Below are positions 1 through 8,257 of a stretch of 34,759 nt of DNA, piece after piece; position 1 is the first letter of the stretch; the number at the start of each line of letters is the position of its first letter. The DNA comes from a virus, in the IMG/VR virus record IMGVR_UViG_3300022690_000287, positions 1 to 34,759 of that record; one strand, written 5' to 3'. The position numbers and the translations under genes were made by a program. The notes beneath the pieces are model-generated. The model searched no databases. It saw only the letters and a program-made list of their open reading frames with translations, and had not been told where the DNA came from.

Positions 1-91
1 GTATAGTATAAGTTCTAGTTGCTGCTTGTGCTGCATTAGTAATAGTTAAGGTGCTATTTCCTGTGTTATCAGTAGCTTGAATCCTCGTCTT
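1..91. repeat. Left arm of a perfect 91-bp inverted repeat at the window edge
   Basis: Bases 1-91 are the exact reverse complement of 426-516, inside the tail gene that begins at 129. Identity stops abruptly at base 92. Read on the minus strand, the copy is in frame with the tail-protein repeat, but a TGA closes that frame just beyond the junction, so it is not an intact gene. It may be an assembly or amplification fold-back at a contig end, or one arm of a DNA-inversion cassette. The sequence alone cannot decide. Confidence 0.9.
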
Positions 92-128
92 CCTTTGGCA
101 GATTCAATTTTAATCTAGGGAGATTCTA

Positions 129-1361
129 ATGGTAGGTGGAACATTTAAAGCAGGTGATCTAGGGCGTCTAACTACTGAGACTAGTGGTGCCACAACTGAT
201 CTCGTAACAAAGTTCAAATCGGATGGAACTATTGTTAATACAACAGTGGCGAATATAACTAAATCTATAGGTGTAGCAGTCAACGAAGTTGTTTACGGCA
301 CTACAGATGGGGAGCTCAAAGGAGATGCCACGAAGATATCCTATGATGATACAAATACATTCGCGATTGGTTCCAGTGGAGTATTAGGGAGAATTGAACT
401 TTTCCCGAATACTGCTTCGAAAGGCAAGACGAGGATTCAAGCTACTGATAACACAGGAAATAGCACCTTAACTATTACTAATGCAGCACAAGCAGCAACT
501 AGAACTTATACTATACCTGATGCTGGTGCATCTACTGCAAGTTTTGTTATGACGGAAGGAACTTCTCAGTCTATAAATGGCAATCTAGTGTTAGGTGCTG
601 ATGCTAGCGCAGGAACATTACAACTACATCCTGGAACTACCAATAGTGGGACCTTAATAGTTGCGGCTGTAAATAGTTCTTCTGATGTTAATGTTACTAT
701 AAGTAATGCAGATCATGGTCAGGCTAGTGTTGTTTCTATCCCGGATGGGGGGCAGTCTACTGCCAACTTTGTACTAAGTGAGGGCGCTGCTACAATTGCA
801 GGGGCTAAAACATTCTCTACATTAACTAGATTTACAGATGCAGCGGTAGGAGGAACTACTACTGGTACTGGCATCACAGTGGTGCATACTCCAGGAAAGA
901 GTGTATTTACTCTTGTAGATCATGCATTAACAGTAACTGATTCCGGTGCTAATGGGGGGCATGGAGCATTTACATTCTTCACCTTCCCAGAAGGACATAT
1001 TCGTGTTGAGTCCGGACTAGCAACATTTACTAAGTTCTCAGCTCAAAGTTCAAGTAATGCTGATTCAGGTGTTTGTGATATAGGGGTTGGTACAACTGCA
1101 ACTGCTACTGATAATGAAGTGTTATCCTCGACTGAGCAGGATATATGTACCAAGATTGATACTACTTTGGACGGTTCGGGGGATTTATCTGGAACTGTCA
1201 ATAGTACAATTAATTCAACAGCAGCGGCTTTCGATGGAGCTTCAACAGCTATCATATGTAGCTTAAATGCTGCTATTACTGCGGCGACCATAAGTGCAAC
1301 AGAGATATTTGATGTATCAGGCACTATTACAATAAATTGGACTGATATGGGTGATACATAA
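129..1361 (+). CDS. Tail fibre / virion appendage-like protein with internal repeats
   Basis: A 410-residue Gly/Ser/Thr/Ala-rich protein. ATG follows an AGGGAGA-type ribosome site. Residues about 87-145 and 154-212 are two copies of a repeat. Each has a beta-rich segment (TRIQATDNTGNSTLTITNA in the first, LIVAAVNSSSDVNVTISNA in the second), then IPDAG/IPDGG, then STASFVMTEG or STANFVLSEG. Such repeats are common in phage tail fibres and fibre-like virion proteins. The C-terminal third is unrecognised. It heads a run of overlapping virion genes. Exact place in the particle is inferred from repeat style and context; the part coding the first repeat is duplicated in inverted orientation at the window start. 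Confidence 0.7.
   Translation: MVGGTFKAGDLGRLTTETSGATTDLVTKFKSDGTIVNTTVANITKSIGVAVNEVVYGTTDGELKGDATKISYDDTNTFAIGSSGVLGRIELFPNTASKGKTRIQATDNTGNSTLTITNAAQAATRTYTIPDAGASTASFVMTEGTSQSINGNLVLGADASAGTLQLHPGTTNSGTLIVAAVNSSSDVNVTISNADHGQASVVSIPDGGQSTANFVLSEGAATIAGAKTFSTLTRFTDAAVGGTTTGTGITVVHTPGKSVFTLVDHALTVTDSGANGGHGAFTFFTFPEGHIRVESGLATFTKFSAQSSSNADSGVCDIGVGTTATATDNEVLSSTEQDICTKIDTTLDGSGDLSGTVNSTINSTAAAFDGASTAIICSLNAAITAATISATEIFDVSGTITINWTDMGDT
426..516. repeat. Right arm of the 91-bp inverted repeat
   Basis: This segment lies inside the tail gene at 129-1361 and codes for part of its first repeat (around TRIQATDNTGN and the following TITNAAQAA). It matches the reverse complement of bases 1-91 with no mismatch. 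Confidence 0.9.
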
Positions 1362-1426
1362 GCCCAGTCGTTAGTTGGCAGTTTACATGAGGTATAGAAA
1401 TGCTTGAAATGTAGCAGGAATAACAT

Positions 1427-2632
1427 ATGTCTTTTGTATCACTTAATTTGTTTGGCGAGAATGTGATTCGTGTCAAATCCCCATCGGGATTCGGGGCTGC
1501 AATTGCAGGTGAGCGTCAATTGATACCTGGAAAGACATATGCCTTGTGTGCTGCCTTTGATCTAGCTGAAACACTGATATGTGATGATAATATCATTTTT
1601 GATATCTCAGGGGGTAGATACACTCTCACTTTCACTGGGACTACACTACTTAAATCAGCGGATATGAAGCTCTGTAGATTGGATGACGTGAGAATTGTAG
1701 CAACTAATGTATCTTCGGTGTTATGGGATTTCAATAGTTCGAGTTCAACATCTATCCAAACATTAACACGCTGTATAATATCAGGATTTAATAGTCTGGG
1801 CACTATTAATGACTCTACAGAGATTAACTGGAACCACTCAACAATTGAAGGTTTTAGTAATGAAGTAGTTTTAGATAGTGGAAATGCACATACAGTTGTT
1901 AATACTACAATGGATCCTTTGTCATCAGCAGTAACGAATTGTGTCGAATGGAAAGGAACATGGACTGATGCAATCACGTTATCAGCCTCTATCTTCTTTG
2001 CTAGGAATTCGGGTAGTGCGGTATTTGATATAGATTCGGCCTTTACCAGTTCTGGGCCAATAACAGGCGAGCTTTTATCTATTAATGCTAGTAGTGGAGG
2101 TGTCTTTTTAGATTCTACAGGTAAGGATGTGAATGCACCTGAAGTATATTTCCAGCGCAATGGATTTACACGAGGTACGGTAACAGGTGCCGAAATAACA
2201 CTTCTAAATAACACAATTATTACTACTTTTACGGATATAGATACTACTACGGCTATCCTAGGTACTTCAGTTGCTATATTTCTGAGTAAATTCACACTGG
2301 ATGGTAATGAACTTACTTATATAGGTAAGAAAGATATTACTGTCCGTCTTGTAGCTAGTGTACGTGGTGAAGTAAATGCGCGGAACGAAAGAGACACCAT
2401 AACTATAATGTTTACTAAAGATTCAGGAGGTGGATTTGTCGATCTTGATGACTCAAAAGATATTCAAACTTTAGGTGATGTGTTGGGTAGTCCTATATGC
2501 CCGCCATTTAAACCAGGTTCTCATACTGAGCTAAAAGAAGGCGACATAATTGCCCTAAGAATGGAAAACAATACGAGTACAGAAGGTGTAGTAATTACAC
2601 ATATAAAGTTAAATATAGGCCAGGTCGAATAA
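1427..2632 (+). CDS. Putative virion protein with C-terminal jelly-roll-like domain
   Basis: 401 residues, ATG preceded by AGGAAT. No catalytic motif. The middle is rich in Ser/Thr/Asn with alternating hydrophobic residues, as in beta-helical phage appendages. The last ~140 residues (from TFTDIDTTT to the end) match in pattern the end of the next gene: a FTDI segment, then DSGGGFVDL, then a Gly-Asp/Asn turn before a MENNTST strand. This looks like a small beta-sandwich of the TNF/C1q kind. The stop overlaps the next start by one base (TAATG), so the two are translationally coupled. Function is inferred from position only. Confidence 0.6.
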   Translation: MSFVSLNLFGENVIRVKSPSGFGAAIAGERQLIPGKTYALCAAFDLAETLICDDNIIFDISGGRYTLTFTGTTLLKSADMKLCRLDDVRIVATNVSSVLWDFNSSSSTSIQTLTRCIISGFNSLGTINDSTEINWNHSTIEGFSNEVVLDSGNAHTVVNTTMDPLSSAVTNCVEWKGTWTDAITLSASIFFARNSGSAVFDIDSAFTSSGPITGELLSINASSGGVFLDSTGKDVNAPEVYFQRNGFTRGTVTGAEITLLNNTIITTFTDIDTTTAILGTSVAIFLSKFTLDGNELTYIGKKDITVRLVASVRGEVNARNERDTITIMFTKDSGGGFVDLDDSKDIQTLGDVLGSPICPPFKPGSHTELKEGDIIALRMENNTSTEGVVITHIKLNIGQVE

Positions 2633-3432
2633 TGGTTGATAAGTTACAATCAGATAATTACACGCAGTGGAAAGGAGATCTAATAGATGTAACTCTAACT
2701 GCTGCAGCTACTCTGACTTCTGTACAAGAAAATGTGGCACTTGATAGCAGTGGTGGTGCATTCCCTGTTGAATTGCCTGATATAACCGAAATGACTACTG
2801 ATAAGGAAATTTGGTTCTTTGACCTTGGTGATGCAGCAGCAAATAATATCACAATTACAGCTAACGCAGGAGATGGTTCTAGTCTTGACGATGGGAATGA
2901 ATATCTTGTGGATCTGAATAATAGAACAGTAGGATTCAGACTCATTAACAAAAGATGGCAGGTCATAGAGAGTTCCTTAAGAGACACCATTATCGGTGCG
3001 TTTGACTTTGTGGACAATGCTTCAGTTACGACTATATCTTTTGTTAATACTTTTACGGATATTGAAGGAACGGGAGTGGCTTCTAGTATAAATAATGGCT
3101 TTAATTTCTCAATATCGCCTAATACTTTAACAAGTACGTTCGGTGCGTCTTATACTGGCATAATCCGTTATAACGCGACGGTATCAAGAGATATAGGAAA
3201 TGCACCTAGAGAAATAGCAGTTGCAGTATTTGAAGATACTGGCGGTGGTTTCGTAAAGATAGGTATAACTGAAGTAGCTGCAACTATGACAGGTGATTTA
3301 ACTAATGTTACAGGGCAAACATTTATTACTGTGGTTAATGGTAATAAATATAAAGTAATGATCGAAAACAGAGATTCTACTGATGATATTTTAGTATCAA
3401 ATCTAAGCCTGGGGATTCTTAAAATAAGATGA
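2632..3432 (+). CDS. Putative virion protein, C-terminal paralogue of the upstream gene
   Basis: 266 residues beginning at the TAATG overlap. The N-terminal ~120 residues have an alternating beta pattern (DVTLTAAATLTS, FPVELPDI, IWFFDLGD) seen in small phage adhesin or capping domains. The C-terminal half (from SFVNTFTDIEG) repeats the beta-sandwich pattern of the preceding protein, including DTGGGFVKI and MIENRDST. The domain was probably duplicated and placed on a different N-terminal anchor. Next start overlaps by four bases (ATGA). Confidence 0.6.
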   Translation: MVDKLQSDNYTQWKGDLIDVTLTAAATLTSVQENVALDSSGGAFPVELPDITEMTTDKEIWFFDLGDAAANNITITANAGDGSSLDDGNEYLVDLNNRTVGFRLINKRWQVIESSLRDTIIGAFDFVDNASVTTISFVNTFTDIEGTGVASSINNGFNFSISPNTLTSTFGASYTGIIRYNATVSRDIGNAPREIAVAVFEDTGGGFVKIGITEVAATMTGDLTNVTGQTFITVVNGNKYKVMIENRDSTDDILVSNLSLGILKIR

Positions 3433-3719
3433 AGTTTATTGAAGTAACTGCAAATAAGACATTGGGTGGAGGAGATGACGGCACAATGCAATGTGCAACA
3501 GCTCTGGTTACGCTTACTGTTCCGTTAGATGCAACACATTTGTTTTTAGTAAACGATACTATCGAGATATTCAATTGCCATACGGCGGCGATTACTTTGG
3601 ATCTAGAAGAAGGGGTGGACATACACCGTACAGGAACTAATAAAATAATTAAAAACGGTCATTGTACAATAAGAAAGATAGGAAATGATGAATGGATTGC
3701 TTGGGGCGATCTATCGTAA
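3429..3719 (+). CDS. Small putative virion protein, unknown
   Basis: 96 residues starting in the ATGA overlap with the previous stop. The sequence alternates hydrophobic and polar residues (VTLTVPLDATHLFLVNDTIEI, split by short turns) and ends in a GNDEWIAWGDLS strand, typical of an all-beta domain resembling the N-terminal part of the protein encoded at 2632. No family recognised. Position suggests a fibre-associated or capping component. Confidence 0.55.
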   Translation: MKFIEVTANKTLGGGDDGTMQCATALVTLTVPLDATHLFLVNDTIEIFNCHTAAITLDLEEGVDIHRTGTNKIIKNGHCTIRKIGNDEWIAWGDLS

Positions 3720-3732
3720 TAGGAGTATTAAA

Positions 3733-3864
3733 ATGCCAGGACACACACCGAAAGAAAGAGCTAAGAGAGGCAGTAGCCATAATTCTAATCGTGGAAGTAA
3801 GAAAGGAATAAAAGTCACTGTATCAGTGCAGCCTATTAAGAGGAAACCTAAGAAGAGGAAGTAA
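3733..3864 (+). CDS. 43-residue highly basic protein
   Basis: ATG follows AGGAG with seven bases between; stop is TAA two bases before the next start. The product is dominated by Lys, Arg and Ser (starts PGHTPKERAKRGSS, ends PIKRKPKKRK). Small basic ORFs are common among phage virion genes and could bind nucleic acid, but no function can be assigned. Confidence 0.6.
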   Translation: MPGHTPKERAKRGSSHNSNRGSKKGIKVTVSVQPIKRKPKKRK

Positions 3865-3866
3865 TC

Positions 3867-4379
3867 ATGGCAACCACCACAACGAATCTTTCATTAACTA
3901 AGCCTGCTGTAAATGATCCAACTGATGAGGATCTATGGGGTGGGCAGTTAAATACGAATATGGATACGCTTGATAGCGAGGCGGCTACAAAGACAGTTGA
4001 TTTAAACTTTGCAGATAAATTGCTATCACGTCCTGATATGAAAGATGTAGCAGAAACCACCAAGAGTCTAGGCAGTATATCAGGGGCTGTAACAATAGAT
4101 TATGAGGATGGAAATTATCAGTTCGGCACTGTATCAGGTGATATATCTAGTGTGACAATAAGTAATCTGCCTGCATCGGGCAAGGTTGGATTCATCACGG
4201 TTGAATATACACAGGATGGTGGTGGGGCTAACAGTATTACTCATAGCTCTACCTTTAGATTCCCTGGTGGATTCGCTCCTGATTTATCACAGGCAGGTGG
4301 GGCTATAGATAAGTTTAGATATGAAACCCGTGATGCTGGCACCAATATAGACGTATTTGTAAACACCAATATAAGTTAA
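3867..4379 (+). CDS. Conserved phage tail-region protein (ATTTTNLSLTKP type)
   Basis: 170 residues. The start, MATTTTNLSLTKPAVND then DLWGGQLNTNMDTLDS, is a signature seen at the N-terminus of many phage fibre or adhesin proteins, where it probably forms the attachment segment. The rest is a compact beta domain with an FRFPGGFAPDLSQAGGAID segment, like a knob or tip domain. Flanked by other tail-appendage genes. The exact structural role is inferred. Confidence 0.65.
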   Translation: MATTTTNLSLTKPAVNDPTDEDLWGGQLNTNMDTLDSEAATKTVDLNFADKLLSRPDMKDVAETTKSLGSISGAVTIDYEDGNYQFGTVSGDISSVTISNLPASGKVGFITVEYTQDGGGANSITHSSTFRFPGGFAPDLSQAGGAIDKFRYETRDAGTNIDVFVNTNIS

Positions 4380-4383
4380 AGTT

Positions 4384-5343
4384 ATGTCTTTATTTTCTAC
4401 TTTAAATGGAATAATGGGTGGTAATAGTCAAACAATATGGTTAGCTACTGCTGACAGTAATTTCACTCGTTCTCTTGATGGTGGTGCTACCTGGAGTGCG
4501 ACTCAAACCACTATAAATAATGGTGTATATGGTATTCCGAATGGTACTTTCATGGGTGCCAAAGATACTGACATATTTAGGTCTACAGATAATGGGGCTA
4601 CTTTCAGTAGTGTTTTTACAACGTTAACTGCAAGAGTGAATGATTTTAGTACAGATCAAGCAGAAAACTGGGTGGCTGTTGGTAGTAGTGGAGGATTTGC
4701 CCTTTCATCTGATAATGGTGCAACATGGAGTTTAAATAGCACCGATTCATTTGGGAGTAATGATGTCGCAGGAGTAACAACAGATAGGGATGGGACGTGG
4801 GTAGCAATAGGTCAAGGTAGTAATATAGCCGTATCTTCTGATAATGGCGCAAACTGGACAGCTGCTACTACACAGCCAGTTGTTGCTACATTCTTCGATG
4901 TCTCTACTGATACCTCTAATTGGATAGCTGTAGGAGAGGGCGCTGCAAACAATGGTATGGCTAAATCAACAAATTTAGGTGTTACATGGGCTGCTATAAC
5001 CACTCAACCTTTTGGAGCTAATAAGAAAATCACAGGTATTGCCAATTTCAGGGGAATATGGATAGCAGTAGGTGATGGTTCACCTACATTCAATGTAGGC
5101 ATATCTGTATCAACTGATGCAGGTGCTACTTGGAGTGCATTAGTAACTAATACGTCGGTAGCAACAACTGGACAGAAGGTGGCTGTAGATAATAAAGGTG
5201 TATTCTTTGTTTATGACAGTAGTAGGCAAGTAATGATTTCGGAAGACGGTGGTCTTACCTGGGGTAGTCCTATTTCCACAGGTACAACAGGAACGGTTAG
5301 AGATGATTCTCAACACTTAGGTAGTAACGCGGGGAATATATAA
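4384..5343 (+). CDS. Asp-box beta-propeller protein (sialidase/YCF48-like fold)
   Basis: 319 residues holding seven Asp-box motifs of the S-x-D-x-G-x-T-W type: SLDGGATWS, STDNGATFS, SSDNGATWS, SSDNGANWT, STNLGVTWA, STDAGATWS and SEDGGLTWG. Between them are hydrophobic strands such as WVAVGSSG and WIAVGEGA. Seven blades fit a closed seven-bladed propeller, as in YCF48-like and sialidase-fold proteins. No sialidase catalytic set (Arg triad, Tyr/Glu) was recognised, so a binding role in a fibre or receptor-recognition part is more likely than an enzyme. Its last base overlaps the next start (TAATG). Confidence 0.75.
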   Translation: MSLFSTLNGIMGGNSQTIWLATADSNFTRSLDGGATWSATQTTINNGVYGIPNGTFMGAKDTDIFRSTDNGATFSSVFTTLTARVNDFSTDQAENWVAVGSSGGFALSSDNGATWSLNSTDSFGSNDVAGVTTDRDGTWVAIGQGSNIAVSSDNGANWTAATTQPVVATFFDVSTDTSNWIAVGEGAANNGMAKSTNLGVTWAAITTQPFGANKKITGIANFRGIWIAVGDGSPTFNVGISVSTDAGATWSALVTNTSVATTGQKVAVDNKGVFFVYDSSRQVMISEDGGLTWGSPISTGTTGTVRDDSQHLGSNAGNI

Positions 5344-7919
5344 TGGCACCTGCAACATATTCCTTCCAACCTATAGAAGCAGTCCCAGGAGTGGACAAGG
5401 ATAATACAGCTTTAACTACCCGACATTATACCGATGCCAGTAATATACGTTTTGTAAATGGGAAGCCACAAAAGGTAGGTGGTTTTGATACTCTAACATT
5501 TAATGAGAGAGCAACAATAACAGGATGTGCAAGAACTCTCTATTCTCAATTAGTTGGAACGACCGCTATATCTTATACATTGATAGGAACGCACCTAAAT
5601 CTATACTCACTAAACAATACAACGCTAACTAATATCACTCCCTTAATATCTACCATAGTTACGCTTGGAAGTAATCCAGTAGCCACGACCAATACATCTG
5701 TAACAGTTGTGATAACACAAACTGCTCATGGCCTGTCTAATGGTGCTGATGTTATTATTAAAGGTGCTGCTACTGTAAACGGGGTCCTTGCTGCAGAACT
5801 CAATACATCACATACAATATCTAATGTAGCAACGAATACTTACGATATAGTAGTGATTACGGCTGCTACGGGTACTGGTTCTGGTGGTGGTGCTGCTGTT
5901 ACGGTGGAAACACAGGCTACTAAGTTAACTACCAGAACAACACTAGGGAATGACCCTCTTGATAGTAATACATCTACAACTGTAACTGTTAATCAGACAG
6001 GACATAATCTAATCTCGGGTGATACTATCAGAATGGAAGGTGCTGTTGCATTTGATAGTCTTGTTGCAGGAGAGTTAAATAATACCCATACCATAACGAA
6101 TCCAACAGCGAACGATTATGATATAGTTATAACTACTACGGCGACAGCAAGTAATGCGGGTGGTGGGGCTGCTGTAATCATAGAGCATTCAAATATAGTA
6201 AATCACTTCCAGACTCTAGGCAATAATCCAGTTGCTACTGTCTCTGGTTCATCTACTTTAACTATATCGAGTACAGCTCACGTCTTAGAGGCAGGAGATA
6301 CGGTAACACTTGCAGGAGCGACAACAACGAATGGTATTCCTGCAGGCCAAATAAATGCACAGCATATTGTCAGAAGTAAAACTACAAATGATTATACAAT
6401 TAGTGTAACGGCATCAGCTAGTTCTACAGGAAGTGGTGGTGGTGCTTCTGTAACTGAAGGTTCAACAGTCTTACAAATAACAAAAACAGCGCATGGATAT
6501 ACAGATGGTGATAGGGTTTTAATATCAGAATCCACATTAGGACCATACGGTGGTATTACAGATGCAGAGTTAAATGCAGAGCATATCATAAGAAATAAAA
6601 CCACTAATACATATGATATAATATTAACAACTAATGCCACGGCTTCTAATACAGCAGTGGGCGGCCCCTTCGTTGCAGAGCAGATACAAATAGCTGATGG
6701 TGATTGTGATGCTAGTTTCGGTACGGGATATGGCTTAGGTCTAAATGGTGTGGGTTTGTACGGTGTACCGAAGACGGGGAGTTCCCTTTTAACACTACCT
6801 AGAATTTATAGTTTTGACCGATTCGGTAATAATGTCGTACTTACTCCTGGTAACCAGACAGGGGTTTATGATTGGACGGGAGCGACAACAACCGCCCCTA
6901 TGTTGCTTACTAATGCTCCTACGGCTGTAAATTATGTATTTGTTTCGGATAACATTATAGTCACACTAGGTGCGAGTGGTGTGGTAAATAGGGTGCACTG
7001 GTCGGATCAAGGTGTTTCAACAACATGGACAGCAACAGCTACCAATTTCGCTGGGCAAGATGATATAGAGGGTTCTAATCAGTTTATTAGCCATACAAAT
7101 GTACGTGGTGTTAATCTTCTGTTCACAGGCGATCAATTGTGGACTATGCGCTTTATTGGCAGACCGTTTATATGGGAGTTTAAGCTAGTTGACGTATCAG
7201 ACGGTATAATAGGACAGAATGCAAGAGCTTCCCATAATGGTATTGTGTATTGGATGGGTAATGATGACTTCTTCTTATACTCAGGAGGGGTAGCTAAACC
7301 AATTCCGAGTAATTCAGGTGTAAATTATGTAAGAGACTTTGTATTCTCTAATATAAATACAACACAAGCATCTAAGTGTTTTGCTTGGTACAATAAGAAG
7401 TTCTCGGAAATATGGTTCCATTATCCTAGCGCTTCATCTACAGAACCTGACAAAGTTGTTAAATTCAGTACAAAAGAGTTACATTGGACTCCTGACTCTA
7501 TTGATAGAACAGCGGCCGAGAACCCAAGGAATGCGACACAATTCCCGTATTTAATAGATTCATCTAATGCATTCTTTAGGCATGAGAAGGGCGTTGACGC
7601 TGATGGATCTGCTTTATCATTCTCGCTGACTTCACCTATATATCAAGCAGCCAATGGGACAGATCTAGTGCAATTTGATGGTTTAATACCTGATTCTACA
7701 CAGACAGGTGATGTTACTGTTACACAAACAACCCGAGAATATTCACAAGTGTCTTCAACTGAAACTACACAAAACATTACAGTTACCCCAACCTCTGGGA
7801 AGGTAGATATGAGACAGACTAATAGAACTTGGCAATATAAGTGGGTACAGGCTGTTATAGGTGGTAATTGGCGAATGGGGGATTGGTTCCAGAGAATAAG
7901 AATAGGGAGTCCTAAATGA
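5343..7919 (+). CDS. Packaged-DNA stabilisation / head-tail protein (P22 gp10-like) with four internal repeats
   Basis: 858 residues. The N-terminus (YTDASNIRFVNGKPQKVGGFD) and the section from ~480 onward (IYSFDRFGNNVV, NIIVTLGASG, QLWTMRFIGRPFIWEFK, VYWMGNDDFFLYSGG) match the phage stabilisation family to which P22 gp10 belongs, which closes the portal channel and joins it to the tail. Residues ~107-446 are four related ~80-residue repeats, each with a NPVAT-type start, QTAHGL...GDTV, a V.AGELN..HTI turn, TNDYDIV and a GGGAA linker. The family core does not need them, so they look like an inserted beta-repeat array. Ends in an ATGA overlap with the next gene. Confidence 0.75.
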   Translation: MAPATYSFQPIEAVPGVDKDNTALTTRHYTDASNIRFVNGKPQKVGGFDTLTFNERATITGCARTLYSQLVGTTAISYTLIGTHLNLYSLNNTTLTNITPLISTIVTLGSNPVATTNTSVTVVITQTAHGLSNGADVIIKGAATVNGVLAAELNTSHTISNVATNTYDIVVITAATGTGSGGGAAVTVETQATKLTTRTTLGNDPLDSNTSTTVTVNQTGHNLISGDTIRMEGAVAFDSLVAGELNNTHTITNPTANDYDIVITTTATASNAGGGAAVIIEHSNIVNHFQTLGNNPVATVSGSSTLTISSTAHVLEAGDTVTLAGATTTNGIPAGQINAQHIVRSKTTNDYTISVTASASSTGSGGGASVTEGSTVLQITKTAHGYTDGDRVLISESTLGPYGGITDAELNAEHIIRNKTTNTYDIILTTNATASNTAVGGPFVAEQIQIADGDCDASFGTGYGLGLNGVGLYGVPKTGSSLLTLPRIYSFDRFGNNVVLTPGNQTGVYDWTGATTTAPMLLTNAPTAVNYVFVSDNIIVTLGASGVVNRVHWSDQGVSTTWTATATNFAGQDDIEGSNQFISHTNVRGVNLLFTGDQLWTMRFIGRPFIWEFKLVDVSDGIIGQNARASHNGIVYWMGNDDFFLYSGGVAKPIPSNSGVNYVRDFVFSNINTTQASKCFAWYNKKFSEIWFHYPSASSTEPDKVVKFSTKELHWTPDSIDRTAAENPRNATQFPYLIDSSNAFFRHEKGVDADGSALSFSLTSPIYQAANGTDLVQFDGLIPDSTQTGDVTVTQTTREYSQVSSTETTQNITVTPTSGKVDMRQTNRTWQYKWVQAVIGGNWRMGDWFQRIRIGSPK

Positions 7920-8197
7920 CAACAGAGACTTACCCCGAAATGAGTAATTTAATAAGTGCAGATGATGTCATTAATAGGATGACTGAATTGCGTAATAATG
8001 ACATTGGGGATTTTAATAACTTACCTAATCGATTTATTGCAGGACGAAAGGGAGACAGAATCCCGTCATCATCTACCGATGTGGTATCGACGGATAATGA
8101 AGGTGATATTAATTACGATAGTACACATTTGTACATTTTACTAGATACAGGAAGCTCAGTATTAGCATGGAGAAGAGTAGCGATAGCGTCATTTTAA
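7916..8197 (+). CDS. Small conserved phage protein next to gp10-like gene
   Basis: 93 residues from the ATGA overlap. N-terminal half is helical and polar (ADDVINRMTELRNNDIGDF). The second half contains a GDINYDSTHLYILLDT...AWRRVAIASF strand pattern often found at the ends of small phage structural proteins that carry a display or capping domain. Probably a virion accessory; no named family claimed. A promoter-like site follows 5 bases downstream. Confidence 0.6.
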   Translation: MTTETYPEMSNLISADDVINRMTELRNNDIGDFNNLPNRFIAGRKGDRIPSSSTDVVSTDNEGDINYDSTHLYILLDTGSSVLAWRRVAIASF

Positions 8198-8202
8198 TAA
8201 GA

Positions 8203-8231
8203 ATGACAAAATCAACAAATTGTTATACAAT
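8203..8231 (+). promoter_or_regulatory. Sigma-70-like promoter for the ejection-protein genes
   Basis: ATGACA (8203-8208), a 17-base spacer and TACAAT (8226-8231): five of six matches at each hexamer with ideal spacing. It sits in one of the few gaps between virion genes, 27 bases before the next start codon. Confidence 0.6.
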
Positions 8232-8257
8232 ACAATAGATTAGTAGAGGCAGTTATT

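Noticed and set aside
1516-2295. 259-codon minus-strand ORF
   Set aside because: Antisense to a coupled virion gene, with no ribosome site or recognisable domain.
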